A stretch of 64,000 nt of DNA from Sphingobium aromaticiconvertens. GTDB taxonomy: Bacteria; Pseudomonadota; Alphaproteobacteria; Sphingomonadales; Sphingomonadaceae. The position numbers and the translations under genes were made by a program. The notes below the pieces were generated by a model. The model was not told where the DNA came from. It saw only the letters and a program-made list of their open reading frames with translations, and did no database searches. Within the stretch, counting starts at the first letter, position 1. Each line of letters opens with the position of its first letter. This document shows positions 8,327 to 17,904 of this stretch, one piece after another. The DNA is taken from the NCBI RefSeq assembly GCF_037154075.1, contig NZ_JBANRJ010000001.1:2723501-2787500 (forward strand), read 5' to 3'.

Positions 8327-9187
8327 TCAGCCGTACGCTTGATCGGATGGCGCCTTTAATGGTGGCCGCCCGCGCCGTTTCGGCGTTGGCGGCGGGTTGA
8401 TGGGAGAGCTTGATCTGCTGTGCTCGGGTAGAAGGTCGGCATGCTGGCGCATGCGGTAGCTGGAGCCTTCGATTTGGACGACGACGGCATGGTGGAGCAG
8501 CCGATCGAGCAGAGCGGTGGCGACGACGGGATCGCCGAACACGTCGCCCCATTCGGCAAAGCCGCGATTCGATGTGAGGATCATCGCGCCTTTTTCATAT
8601 CGCGCGTTGACCAGCTGGAAGAACAGATTGCCGCCACCCGGCGTGACCGGGAGGTAACCGATCTCGTCGACCACAAGCAGCGACGAGCGGCACAGGAACC
8701 GGATCTTCTCGCGCAGCACGCCTTCGCGCTCGGCCTTGGCGAGGATCGCGACCAAGTCGGCGAGCGGGATGAAGTAGACACTTTTGCCGGCGCGGACCGC
8801 CTCGACCGCGAGCGCGGTGGCGAGATGGCTTTTGCCGGTGCCGGGCGGGCCGAGCAGATGGACGACCTCGGCGCGGTTGATGAAGTCGAGCCCGGCGAGC
8901 GCCATGACGCGGCCCCGATCGAGCGACGGCTGGAACGAGAAGTCAAAGCCCGCCAGCGTCTTGAGGATCGGCAACCGCGCCATCCGCAGCGCCGCCTTGA
9001 TTCGGCGGTTCTCGCGCAGGGACAGTTCCTCGGTGAGAAGATCGTCGATCGCCTCGATGCCGTCGATCTCGCCGCGCTCGATCCGCCGTAGCGTAGCATC
9101 GAGCATCTCGAGTGCGCGCGGCATCTTCAACCCGACCAGGCTGTGACGGATATTATCGACCCGCGATGCGCTGCTGGTGAGCGTCAT
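8327..9187 (-). CDS. istB: IstB, ATPase helper of transposition (inner IS21)
   Basis: 286 residues. It has Walker A LGPPGTGKSH and Walker B LLVVDEIGYLPV, followed by the AAA+ arginine region TALLDRLLHHAVVV. The C-terminus is Pro/Arg-rich (PPPTPKRRGRPPLK). Its start overlaps the istA stop by four bases, so the pair is translationally coupled. It appears functional. Confidence 0.93.
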   Translation of the reverse strand: MTLTSSASRVDNIRHSLVGLKMPRALEMLDATLRRIERGEIDGIEAIDDLLTEELSLRENRRIKAALRMARLPILKTLAGFDFSFQPSLDRGRVMALAGLDFINRAEVVHLLGPPGTGKSHLATALAVEAVRAGKSVYFIPLADLVAILAKAEREGVLREKIRFLCRSSLLVVDEIGYLPVTPGGGNLFFQLVNARYEKGAMILTSNRGFAEWGDVFGDPVVATALLDRLLHHAVVVQIEGSSYRMRQHADLLPEHSRSSSPINPPPTPKRRGRPPLKAPSDQAYG

Positions 9188-10443
9188 GGCCGGCCTCCGA
9201 TCGCGAGCTGGGCGCCGATCGCCTGATAAATGTCCAGCGGCCTCGTCGGCACATGGTCGCCGATCCGTCCGATGGTGATTCCGGCCGCGCTCATTGTCTT
9301 GCGCCTGCCGCTGCCGCCAGTGCGGTGGCTGCGATCGATGCGGTATTGCTTGCGGCCCTCGATAACGGGATGTTCGGCGACGACAGTACCGAGGTCGAGG
9401 ATCCGGATCATGTCCGGCAGTTGTTGCACCTCGACCACGCGCCTAGTCCGGTCAGGTACGCTGTAATAGTTGCCGCCGATCGCGACGAACCCGTCATGGC
9501 TGACCCGCCGCTCGAGCTTGAGCACGGCGTCGAACCGATGTTCAGGCAGGGTCTGCAACTCGCCCTGCTCGGCAGCAAAGGCCTCAGCGATCACTTGCTG
9601 GGTGGTGCCATGGACGCGCACATTGGCGACCGTGTCGAGCCAGTCGATCAGCTGCGCGTTCAGATCCTCCAGATTGCGGAAGCGGCGCCCGACGAAGAAG
9701 TCCTGGCGGATGTAGCGGAACGGTCGCTCAACCTTGCCCTTCGTTTTGGCCCGGTATGGTCGACAAGCGCGCGGCTGGAAGCGGTAATGCCGCGCCAGCG
9801 CCAGCAGCGAGCGATTGTAGACGATATGCCCCTGATCGTCTTCGCCGGTTACTGCGGTCTTCATCCGGTCGTACAGGATCTCGATCGGCACCCCACCGAG
9901 CGCGTCGAACGCCTGCATATGGCACCGCAGCAGCGTCTGCAGATCCTGATGCAGCACATAGCGGGCGAACAGGAACCGCGAGTGTCCCAGCACCAGGCTG
10001 AACAGCCATACGATCCGCGTCGTGCCGGGATCGTCGGCGAAGTCGACCACGAACCGCGCAAAGTCCACTTGCGCCTGGACGCCCGCCGGCGTCTCAAACC
10101 GCACCTCGTAGGGCCTGGGCCCATTCTCGGGCCGGATCGCGGCGAGGTAACGCTTCACCGCGGTATAGGCGCCGACATAGCCGAGTTCGCGGATCTCGCG
10201 GGTCAGTCGCGCGGCGCTGAGCTCGGGATATGCGGTTACCCGCTCGCGCAGGAAGTCGAGATACGGTGCCAGCTTGCTCGGCCGCCCAACGCTACGCGGA
10301 CCATAGGCCGGTGCCTCGATACCGCGCTCGATATATTTGCGGACGGTCTTCGGGTCACGCCCCGTCCGCCGCGCAATCGCGGTGATCGGGACACCCTGTC
10401 GGTGCAGCTCCAGAATCATCATCAGTTCTCCAAGTCGGACCAT
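9184..10443 (-). CDS. istA: IstA transposase (inner IS21)
   Basis: 419 residues from ATG 10443 (MVRLGELMMILELH), preceded by GGGGAGG. A longer frame reaches 10518 but has no ribosome site. The N-terminal helix-turn-helix (ITAIARRTGRDPKTVRKYI) binds the ends. The DDE core follows, with VQVDFARFVVDF, LYDRMKTAV and KGKVERPFRYI. The C-terminal part contains a small barrel-like region (GNYYSVPDRTRRVVEV). No disruption is visible, so this element may still be active and could be responsible for local rearrangement. Confidence 0.93.
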   Translation of the reverse strand: MVRLGELMMILELHRQGVPITAIARRTGRDPKTVRKYIERGIEAPAYGPRSVGRPSKLAPYLDFLRERVTAYPELSAARLTREIRELGYVGAYTAVKRYLAAIRPENGPRPYEVRFETPAGVQAQVDFARFVVDFADDPGTTRIVWLFSLVLGHSRFLFARYVLHQDLQTLLRCHMQAFDALGGVPIEILYDRMKTAVTGEDDQGHIVYNRSLLALARHYRFQPRACRPYRAKTKGKVERPFRYIRQDFFVGRRFRNLEDLNAQLIDWLDTVANVRVHGTTQQVIAEAFAAEQGELQTLPEHRFDAVLKLERRVSHDGFVAIGGNYYSVPDRTRRVVEVQQLPDMIRILDLGTVVAEHPVIEGRKQYRIDRSHRTGGSGRRKTMSAAGITIGRIGDHVPTRPLDIYQAIGAQLAIGGRP

Positions 10444-10591
10444 CGACACCGCCTCCCCGCAATGCGGAGATGGCATGGATGTCGGCGAAGCCCATTTTGC
10501 CGGGGCTAGCCCCGGCAAAATGGGCCGGCGGGTCAGCCAACCAGGGAATTTTCAAAGCCCACTATTGCGGAGAATTACACGCCCACTGACA

Positions 10592-10596
10592 GCTGG
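10592..10596. repeat. Target-site duplication GCTGG, right copy
   Basis: Right copy of the 5-bp duplication created when the inner IS21 entered the outer istA gene. Confidence 0.9.
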
Positions 10597-10937
10597 CGGC
10601 GATAATCATCACGCCAGTCCCGGGCAAAGGCCGCGACACGGCCATAGGAACCGTCAAAGCCGAGGCTCACCAGATCGGCATACAACTGCTTGACCGTGCG
10701 CTTCTGCTTGCGCGGACGGCCCATCTCCCGCCTCAGCCAGGCTGTCAGCCGCTCGACGAACGGGTCCAGCTTGCTCGGTCGCTCCGGCACCTTGAACTGC
10801 GGCTCGATCGTGTCCGACCGCAGATATTTACGAACGGTGTTGCGGGAAAGACCGGTGCGCCTGGCTATCTCCCGGATCGATAGATGATCGCGGTAATGCC
10901 ACCGCCGGATAACGCTCAATAATGCCATGTCCAACAC
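10592..10937 (-). pseudogene. istA: istA 5' part (outer IS21), split by inner IS21
   Basis: About 115 codons from ATG 10937 (or ATG 10928, which has GGAG upstream). They encode the helix-turn-helix LSIREIARRTGLSRNTVRKY and the start of the linker up to RDDYRRQ. The remainder of the open frame, reading LSVGV, comes from the inner IS end. The downstream part of the gene is at 7057-8248. The 5' fragment could still make a DNA-binding peptide that recognises IS ends. Confidence 0.88.
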
Positions 10938-10981
10938 TCCATGGTCCCCCGCTCGTCAAAGCCAGGGACGTGTTCAAACAT

Positions 10982-11041
10982 GGGTCACTTCTCAGTGGAA
11001 ATTACTGGCTTCCCCGGGTCACTTCTCAACGGCAATCAACA
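10982..11041. repeat. Right terminal inverted repeats of outer IS21
   Basis: The terminal copy is at 11012-11041 and the internal GGGTCACTTCTC copy at 10982-10993, in the opposite orientation to the left end. The spacing between copies differs from the left end. Confidence 0.9.
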
Positions 11042-11417
11042 GGCAGGCTTCTAACGGGAAAATACCCGCGTCGCGGATCAGGACGGGCGGAAGCACGCGC
11101 CGATCGGCGACGACGACGTCGATCTGGTTCGAGGTCCCGCCATAGGCCGAAACGACTTCTCCCGAACCGATGACACACCCGGGCGGCAGCAGCGGTTCGA
11201 GCAGTTCGCGCACAACTAGCTCGCGCAGTTGGCCCTTGAGGCCCTTGTGATTGATCTTCTGAATAGCGCCGGCCGCTGCGACCGCGATCGCGGCGCGATT
11301 GACGATCAGAGATTGGAAGGCGGGGTGCACGAGCGATCCCTTCTTTGGTCGGTAAAACCCACTTCGGAAGCTTGAAGACTCCAAATTCAACAATAAGCAT
11401 AGGTGCAATCTGGGCAT
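11042..11417 (-). pseudogene. DUF6602-like protein, N-terminal fragment cut by IS21
   Basis: The frame reads QKINHKGLKGQLRELVVREL, then LLPPGCVIGSGEV, NQIDVVVADRRVLPPVL and GIFPLEAC before running into the IS end, which supplies LLIAVEK and a stop. The KGLKG, NQxDxVxxDRR and GIFPxExC pattern fits my recollection of DUF6602-domain proteins, which have a nuclease-like fold region and unknown function. The start is unclear because the first ~35 residues look unlike the family. The part downstream of the IS is missing: the other IS flank is the TonB receptor, not this gene. Confidence 0.6.
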
Positions 11418-11805
11418 TGCTATCTCGCAATGAGGCCGCGCCCCTACCGTTATTTTAGAAAATCAGATGAATATATGGCAGCTTATACGTTTCAGCGCTT
11501 CTCAAGCGGACTTACCGGACTGTCCGACGTTGAAGACACAACAGCAGCGTCAAATCAGACCCTGCGCACGTCCGCTATTGGGAACGCGAAAAATCTCCTG
11601 AGCATCCGTGAAGAGTCGTTGATAGCGCCGACACGACTCTCCAGCATTCTGCATGGAGCAGTATCATGCCGTCCCAACTCGCCTCATCCTGTCTTAGCGC
11701 ATGTTATCCGACCCAAATGTGGCCAAATCTGTGGCCAAAAATAAAAAGGGGAGGGTGAGGAAGTTCCGCAGGTGGCATCTAAGTGATTGATTTTACTAGA
11801 GATTT
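11418..11805. other. Non-coding stretch between island and tRNA-Lys
   Basis: No convincing gene is present; the 113-codon open frame on the plus strand has no recognisable domain. Visible structure: an inverted repeat AGAGTCGT/ACGACTCT (11612-11619 and 11633-11640, 13-nt spacer) and a direct repeat TGTGGCCAAA at 11718 and 11730 (12-bp period), about 70 bp from the tRNA 3' end. This would suit the edge of an integrated element, but no integrase gene is in view. Confidence 0.4.
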
Positions 11806-11881
<76 letters not shown>

Positions 11882-12004
11882 ACTGCCTGGCTTGCTGGTC
11901 CGTTTCCGGACACTCACCGTGGCGAGGCGCGTCAATTAGCATCGTCGTCCGGCTTTGCAATCATTAAATCGCCTGCGTGACGATTTTTTCGCAAGGTATT
12001 GATT

Positions 12005-13117
12005 TTATCCCCAATTTCCGCGGTTTTGGCCGCGACGATTGGAGCGGTCGATGGACATCACGATGCCGATGCACAGCATCACGGTCAGCATTGAGGAACC
12101 GCCATAGGACATGAAGGGCAAAGGAATGCCGACGACCGGCGCCAGCCCCATGACCATCATCAGGTTGATGGCGACATAGAAGAAAACGGTGGTGATAAGG
12201 CCAGCGGCCGTCAGGCGGGCGAACTTGTCGGTTGTCCGCATGGCAACGCGAATCCCCCAGCGAAACAGGATACAAAATGCCAGGATCAGCAGGACCCCGC
12301 CGACCAGCCCCCATTCCTCCGCCATGGTCGCAAATACGAAATCGGTATGCCCCTCTGGCAGATAGTCGAGGTGGCTTTGTGTTCCGTTGAGGAAGCCCTT
12401 GCCAAACACGCCGCCCGACCCGATCGCGATCTTCGATTGGCTGATATGATAGCCCGCGCCCAGCGGATCGCTTTCGGGGTCCATGAAGATCAACACGCGC
12501 TTTTGCTGATAATCGTGCAGGAAGCTGAAGGCGATGGGGATAATGGCGGCCAGGGTGAGGCCCGTTCCAATGAACAGGCGTAACGGCAAGCCAGCGAGGA
12601 ACATGACCGTGACTCCGCCCGCAGCGATCATGGTCGCGGTGCCCAGATCCGGCTGGATCAGCACTAGCGCCCATGGCACGCCGATTAGCGCCAATGCGGG
12701 CCAGATGGCGTTCCATCGCCGAATCTCGCCCACGGGCAGCATCGCGTAAAAGCGGGCGACGGCGAGCACGATGGCGGGCTTCATGAATTCGGAGGGCTGT
12801 AATTGCATGAAGCCCAGATTGATCCAGCGCTGGCTCCCGCCGGCTACGCCGCCGATCAACTCAACCAGCACCAGCGCGATAAGGATGGCGGCATAGGCTG
12901 GGAAGGCGAACCGCGCGAAGGTGTCGACGGATATGCGGCTGAGGGTCAGCGCCATCGCGGAAAAGACGCAGAAGCGGATAGCCTGATTTGCTGCCCAGGG
13001 GAAAATGCTGCCCGTTGCTGCGCTATAGAGCACGATCGTGCCGAACCCGGCGATCGCCAGCAACAAGGCCATGACGCGCCATGGATAGTCCGCCAGGGCG
13101 GGAGGAACCATGCTCAT
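12005..13117 (-). CDS. rodA: RodA, peptidoglycan glycosyltransferase of the elongasome
   Basis: 370 residues, a SEDS-family protein with about ten membrane helices. It has the conserved stretch GGVTVMFLAGLPLRLFIG and a C-terminal GIPLPFMSYGGSSML. It polymerises glycan strands from lipid II in the inner membrane together with PBP2. The start overlaps the stop of mrdA by four bases (ATGA), making it the last gene of the mre-mrd operon. Length and motifs are normal. Confidence 0.95.
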   Translation of the reverse strand: MSMVPPALADYPWRVMALLLAIAGFGTIVLYSAATGSIFPWAANQAIRFCVFSAMALTLSRISVDTFARFAFPAYAAILIALVLVELIGGVAGGSQRWINLGFMQLQPSEFMKPAIVLAVARFYAMLPVGEIRRWNAIWPALALIGVPWALVLIQPDLGTATMIAAGGVTVMFLAGLPLRLFIGTGLTLAAIIPIAFSFLHDYQQKRVLIFMDPESDPLGAGYHISQSKIAIGSGGVFGKGFLNGTQSHLDYLPEGHTDFVFATMAEEWGLVGGVLLILAFCILFRWGIRVAMRTTDKFARLTAAGLITTVFFYVAINLMMVMGLAPVVGIPLPFMSYGGSSMLTVMLCIGIVMSIDRSNRRGQNRGNWG

Positions 13118-15228
13118 TGCGTCGTCGCTCCACTGGTCGCCGGGACGGGAGGGAGTGGCGCATCGTCGACACTGTCTGTGGCATTTGCGGCGGACGGGGC
13201 CGGGCGCGCGGCTTGCGTTGCGTTGGCAGAGGGGGGGGTGGTGTTTTCGCTCGCGTTTTCGGCATCGGGAAGGAACTCACCTTTCTCCGCCGCCTTGGCG
13301 CGCCGAAAGGCGTCCATTTGCTTGGACGCACGTTGGGCAGGCGTTCCGCCCCAGCCCTCTTCCAGTTTGACCAGCTTTTCCATCGCCTTTTGTGGGTCGA
13401 ACAGGAAGGACAGCGTGTCGCTGGCGATCATCGGCGCATCTTCTATCCGGTTCGTATGACCGCCATGCTCGATGATGCAGGCGATGGCGTAGCGCGGATT
13501 GTCGAACGGGGCGAAGCCCTGAAACAGGGCATGATCGCGCAGCTTGAAGGGGAGGGAGGCGTTGCCGCGCACACCGCCCCCACGCTCCGCCATGGTAATG
13601 CGGCGGACCTGCGCGGTGCCGGTCTTGCCCGCGAGTTGGACGCCGGGAATGCTCATCCGCGCCGCGCCACCGGTGCCGCCGCCATTGACCACCGCATTCA
13701 TCGCGTCCCGGATCACCGTCAGATGTTCGTCCGAAGCGCCGATCGTGCCGGGTTCCGTTCGCTTGGTACCGAATATGAAATTGGGCATCAATATTCGGCC
13801 AGTCGCCAGCCGTGCCGCCATCACCGCCATCTGGAGCGGATTGATGAGCATATAGCCCTGGCCGATCGTTGCATTGACCGTGTCATAGACTTGCCACGAC
13901 TGATCATATTTTTTTTGTTTCCAGGCGGGGTCAGGCACCGTGCCATAGCTCTGGCTGGGAAAAGGCAGATCGAATTTCTGCCCCATGCCGCATAGCCGGG
14001 CCATGCGGGCGATTCGGTCCATACCGACGCGCTGGGCCATCTGGTAGAAATAAATATCGCAGCTTTGCGCAATGGCGCCGCGCATGTTGAGCGCGCCATG
14101 GCCGCGCCGCTTGTGGCAGTGAAACAGGGTATTGCCGACCCGTATCGCGCCGCCGCAGCTAATGGTTTCCTGCGGGCCGACACCCGCCTCCAGCAGCGCC
14201 AGCGCCACCATGGGCTTGACCGTTGAACCGGGCGGAAAAAGGCCTTGTAGTACCTTGTTGCGAAGGGGGACATGGTCGTCCTTCGACAGCATTTCCCATT
14301 CCATATGGCTTATGCCATCGGAAAAACTGTTGGGGTCGAAGCTGGGCATCGAGGCCATCGCCAGCACGTCCCCATTGTGACAGTCCAGAACGACCACCGC
14401 GCCGCTCTGCGTCGCCAGCCGCCGTCCGGCATATTCCTGCAACCCCGCGTCGATGGTCAGCTTGATGCTGTTTCCCGGCGTGTCGGGGCGGGTCGTGAGT
14501 TCCCGCACGATCTTGCCACGCGCCGTCACCTCAACCCGCTTGGCACCGGGCTTGCCGGTCAGATGCTGGTCGAAAGCCCGTTCCAGTCCGTCCTTGCCGA
14601 CCTTGAAACCGGGGGTGATGAGCAGGGGGTCCTTGCGGGCCTCATATTCCTTGGCATTGGCCGTGCCGACATAGCCCAGAAGATGGCCCACTGCCGCGCC
14701 AGCGGGATAATAGCGCGAAAACCCCTGTGCCGGCGCGACGCCGGGCAGATCAGGCAGGCGCACGCTGACGGCTGCGTATTGGTCGTAGGTCAGGTTCTCG
14801 GCGACCTGTACTGGGCGAAATCCAGCGGCTTTGCCCAGATCATCCCTGATCCGGTCAACCTCATCCGTCGGCAGGTTCAACAATTTTGCCAGCGCGCCAA
14901 TCGTTGCCTCGGCATCACGGACGCGGTCGGGGATCAAATCGATGCGGAAATCGGTGCGATTATTGGCCAGCGGGCGCCCGTTGCGATCGACGATCCAGCC
15001 GCGCCGGGGCGGGATCAGCGTCAGATTAACGCGATTGCTCTCAGACAATAGCTGATATTTCTCGTTTTCCGCAACGCTGATCCAGCCCATCCGCGCGGCC
15101 AGCATTAATCCCACGCCACCCTGTATGCCGCCCAAAACCATGGCGCGTCGGGTGAAGGTGAAGGATTGGCTGGCTTCGGTAACGGTCTTGCCACCGGATA
15201 GTCGGCGGCCCGGCTTGGAAAATTTCAT
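13114..15228 (-). CDS. mrdA: Penicillin-binding protein 2 (elongasome transpeptidase)
   Basis: 704 residues from ATG 15228 (MKFSKPGRRLSGG), which overlaps the mreD stop. A longer open frame upstream lies inside mreD and is rejected. An N-terminal membrane anchor near residues 35-55 is followed by the PBP dimerisation domain (PPRRGWIVDRNGRPLANN). The transpeptidase domain has SxxK in PPGSTVKPM and KTG in AGKTGTAQV. The C-terminal ~100 residues are Ala/Pro/Glu-rich and probably unstructured. The protein cross-links peptidoglycan during elongation with RodA, MreC and MreD. Confidence 0.95.
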   Translation of the reverse strand: MKFSKPGRRLSGGKTVTEASQSFTFTRRAMVLGGIQGGVGLMLAARMGWISVAENEKYQLLSESNRVNLTLIPPRRGWIVDRNGRPLANNRTDFRIDLIPDRVRDAEATIGALAKLLNLPTDEVDRIRDDLGKAAGFRPVQVAENLTYDQYAAVSVRLPDLPGVAPAQGFSRYYPAGAAVGHLLGYVGTANAKEYEARKDPLLITPGFKVGKDGLERAFDQHLTGKPGAKRVEVTARGKIVRELTTRPDTPGNSIKLTIDAGLQEYAGRRLATQSGAVVVLDCHNGDVLAMASMPSFDPNSFSDGISHMEWEMLSKDDHVPLRNKVLQGLFPPGSTVKPMVALALLEAGVGPQETISCGGAIRVGNTLFHCHKRRGHGALNMRGAIAQSCDIYFYQMAQRVGMDRIARMARLCGMGQKFDLPFPSQSYGTVPDPAWKQKKYDQSWQVYDTVNATIGQGYMLINPLQMAVMAARLATGRILMPNFIFGTKRTEPGTIGASDEHLTVIRDAMNAVVNGGGTGGAARMSIPGVQLAGKTGTAQVRRITMAERGGGVRGNASLPFKLRDHALFQGFAPFDNPRYAIACIIEHGGHTNRIEDAPMIASDTLSFLFDPQKAMEKLVKLEEGWGGTPAQRASKQMDAFRRAKAAEKGEFLPDAENASENTTPPSANATQAARPAPSAANATDSVDDAPLPPVPATSGATTQ

Positions 15229-15752
15229 GCCATCACGCGCCAGCGGTCGATCCAGGCGCATTGCCGGGCGACGAAAGGAAATAATAATATCGTCCAGCCC
15301 ATTTGCGGCACTACCAGCATCCAATGTATTGCGCCACCGCCGGTTATCCGCGCGAAGAACAGGCCACCGGTCAGGCAGATTATAATGGCCAGACCCGCGA
15401 TTAGCCAGTCCTGCCAATAATCGCGCCACAAAAGGCGCTGTTCTATGACATCGATGCAAATCAATGTGACGGTCCACAGGAACATGGCGGAGCCAAGTGG
15501 CTGGCCACTCATGAGATCATCGAACAGTCCCAGCGGCGCGCCAATCCATGTGCGCCACAGTTCGGGGCGCAGTAGCCGCCATGCCAAAAGGATCAGCAGG
15601 CCCAGCGGCGGCAGGATGGGTGATTGCGCGATGATCGGCAACGTGGTCAGCATCGACCCGAGCATGACCGTCAGCACTGGTGTACCCTCCAGTCGCCAGC
15701 GGGACGGATGATGCCCCAGGCGCGGCACATGCTGCATCCGCCGATCGATCAT
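15225..15752 (-). CDS. mreD: MreD, rod shape-determining membrane protein
   Basis: 175 residues with several hydrophobic helices (LTTLPIIAQSPILPPLGLLI, LIAGLAIIICLTGGLFF). The family is poorly conserved, so position between mreC and mrdA is the main evidence, supported by size and membrane topology. It overlaps mreC by four bases at its 5' end and mrdA at its 3' end. It links the MreB cytoskeleton to cell-wall synthesis. Confidence 0.88.
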   Translation of the reverse strand: MIDRRMQHVPRLGHHPSRWRLEGTPVLTVMLGSMLTTLPIIAQSPILPPLGLLILLAWRLLRPELWRTWIGAPLGLFDDLMSGQPLGSAMFLWTVTLICIDVIEQRLLWRDYWQDWLIAGLAIIICLTGGLFFARITGGGAIHWMLVVPQMGWTILLFPFVARQCAWIDRWRVMA

Positions 15753-16669
15753 GGAGTTGCCGCGTTTTCAGCAGGGGTGGGAAGGGCTTCGCCCGCTGGC
15801 GATGCGCCCGGTTCGGGGCGTGTCACGGCCTGTTCGAACGGACGCTCAACCACGACAGCCTCGACCTTGGCGGGGTTGGCGAGGGGCACGGCGAAGGCGA
15901 TCTCGCCCTGTACGCGCACGATGACCGCGACGGGGATATTGGGCTGATAGATGCCGCCAATGCCAGATGTGACAACCAGATCGCCTGGCTTGAAGGGGTT
16001 CTGGCCTGCTGACAGGGCGCGTACCTCAACCGAACCGTCGCCCATGCCAGTGGAAATGGCCGGGATATTGTCGCTGGCGCGCCGTACCGGCACGATATTG
16101 TTGGTGTCAGTTAGCAGCAGTACGTCGGCACTGTTGGCGCCAGCGGTGAAGATGCGCCCGACCAGTCCCTCCGGCGCGCGCACAGGCATGCCCGGCATGG
16201 CACCTTGCGACCGCCCCGCGTTCAGCCGCGCAAAGCGGCGGGTGCTGCTGGCCGATGAACTGATGAGACGGGCGGCGACCACTTCGCTGCCATCCTCATC
16301 CACCAGCTTCAGCAGCTTTTTCAGGCGCAGATTTTCCTGCGCGATGGCCTTGGCCTCGATAATGCGGTTACGGTCGGATTCGACCTGACGGCGCAACGCG
16401 ACATTTTGCGATCCCGCGCGCCAGAAGGCGGCAATGCGTTCGTCGATCGTGCCGACACCGCTCACCATGCTTTTGAGGCCGGCCGATACGGGCCGGGTAA
16501 TTTCCGCCGTGCCCGATCGTATCGCCGAAAAGCCAGTCGGGTCGAAGATCGCGACGACAACCATCAACAAGCCGATGGCGGCGCCCGACATCGCCAGCAC
16601 ATAGCTGGCGAAAAGACCATATTGCGCCTTCCGGTTATAGCCGGGGCGTCGGCTGGCAGGCCGCGCCAT
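15749..16669 (-). CDS. mreC: MreC, rod shape-determining protein
   Basis: 306 residues. It has a short cytoplasmic N-terminus (RPASRRPGYNRKAQYG), one membrane helix (about residues 20-45) and a coiled coil around VALRRQVESDRNRIIEAKAI. The periplasmic beta domain includes VGRIFTAGANSADVLLLTD and VVTSGIGGIYQPNIPV. The last ~40 residues are Pro/Ala-rich. It scaffolds PBP2 in the periplasm. It lies 33 bp downstream of mreB on the same strand. Confidence 0.93.
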   Translation of the reverse strand: MARPASRRPGYNRKAQYGLFASYVLAMSGAAIGLLMVVVAIFDPTGFSAIRSGTAEITRPVSAGLKSMVSGVGTIDERIAAFWRAGSQNVALRRQVESDRNRIIEAKAIAQENLRLKKLLKLVDEDGSEVVAARLISSSASSTRRFARLNAGRSQGAMPGMPVRAPEGLVGRIFTAGANSADVLLLTDTNNIVPVRRASDNIPAISTGMGDGSVEVRALSAGQNPFKPGDLVVTSGIGGIYQPNIPVAVIVRVQGEIAFAVPLANPAKVEAVVVERPFEQAVTRPEPGASPAGEALPTPAENAATP

Positions 16670-16702
16670 CGCTTCCCTTTCCCTAAGGGTCTAGAACCTT
16701 GA

Positions 16703-17752
<1,050 letters not shown>

Positions 17753-17904
17753 TTATCCTGTTCAGCCTTCTGCCCCCCGAGGACCAAGGGGTCGAACATC
17801 TACTCATGTTTCCGGCGCGCCCTGGCAAGCCAGTTCTCTTGTCGATACAAAAAATATGAGGCTGTGGGTCGCGGAAAGCGCTCGCTTGGGCTAGTCCCTA
17901 TCCA

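Larger units (their letters stand above)
8249..10591 (-). mobile_element. Inner IS21-family insertion sequence (intact)
   Basis: 2343 bp. The ends begin TGTCA and form imperfect inverted repeats sharing AGTGGGC, AAAATTCCCTG and TTGGCTG blocks. It carries istA and istB, both open. It is flanked by a 5-bp direct repeat GCTGG (8244-8248 and 10592-10596), a normal IS21 target duplication. Its proteins clearly differ from those of the outer element, so it belongs to another IS21 subgroup. It lies inside the istA gene of the outer IS. Confidence 0.92.
6201..11041 (-). mobile_element. Outer IS21-family insertion sequence (itself interrupted)
   Basis: The ends are 30-bp perfect inverted repeats beginning TGTTGATTGCC (6201-6230 and complement 11012-11041). 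Each is followed inward by a second GAGAAGTGACCC copy (6239-6250; complement 10982-10993), the multiple terminal repeats expected of IS21. Without the inner insertion (8249-10591 plus one target copy) it would be about 2.5 kb, the normal family size. It carries istB intact and istA split. The flanks, CCGGACG on the left and GGCAGGC on the right, do not match, so there is no target-site duplication. Confidence 0.9.

Noticed and set aside
9253-10509. 418-codon plus-strand open frame
   Set aside because: It is antisense to the inner istA gene; the istA frame has clear transposase motifs.
11718-11739. Two TGTGGCCAAA repeats as a CRISPR remnant
   Set aside because: Only two 10-bp copies 12 bp apart, far too short; a recombination-site role is more likely.
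11403-11744. 113-codon plus-strand frame before tRNA-Lys
   Set aside because: No domain, no ribosome site and composition unlike a gene; treated as non-coding.
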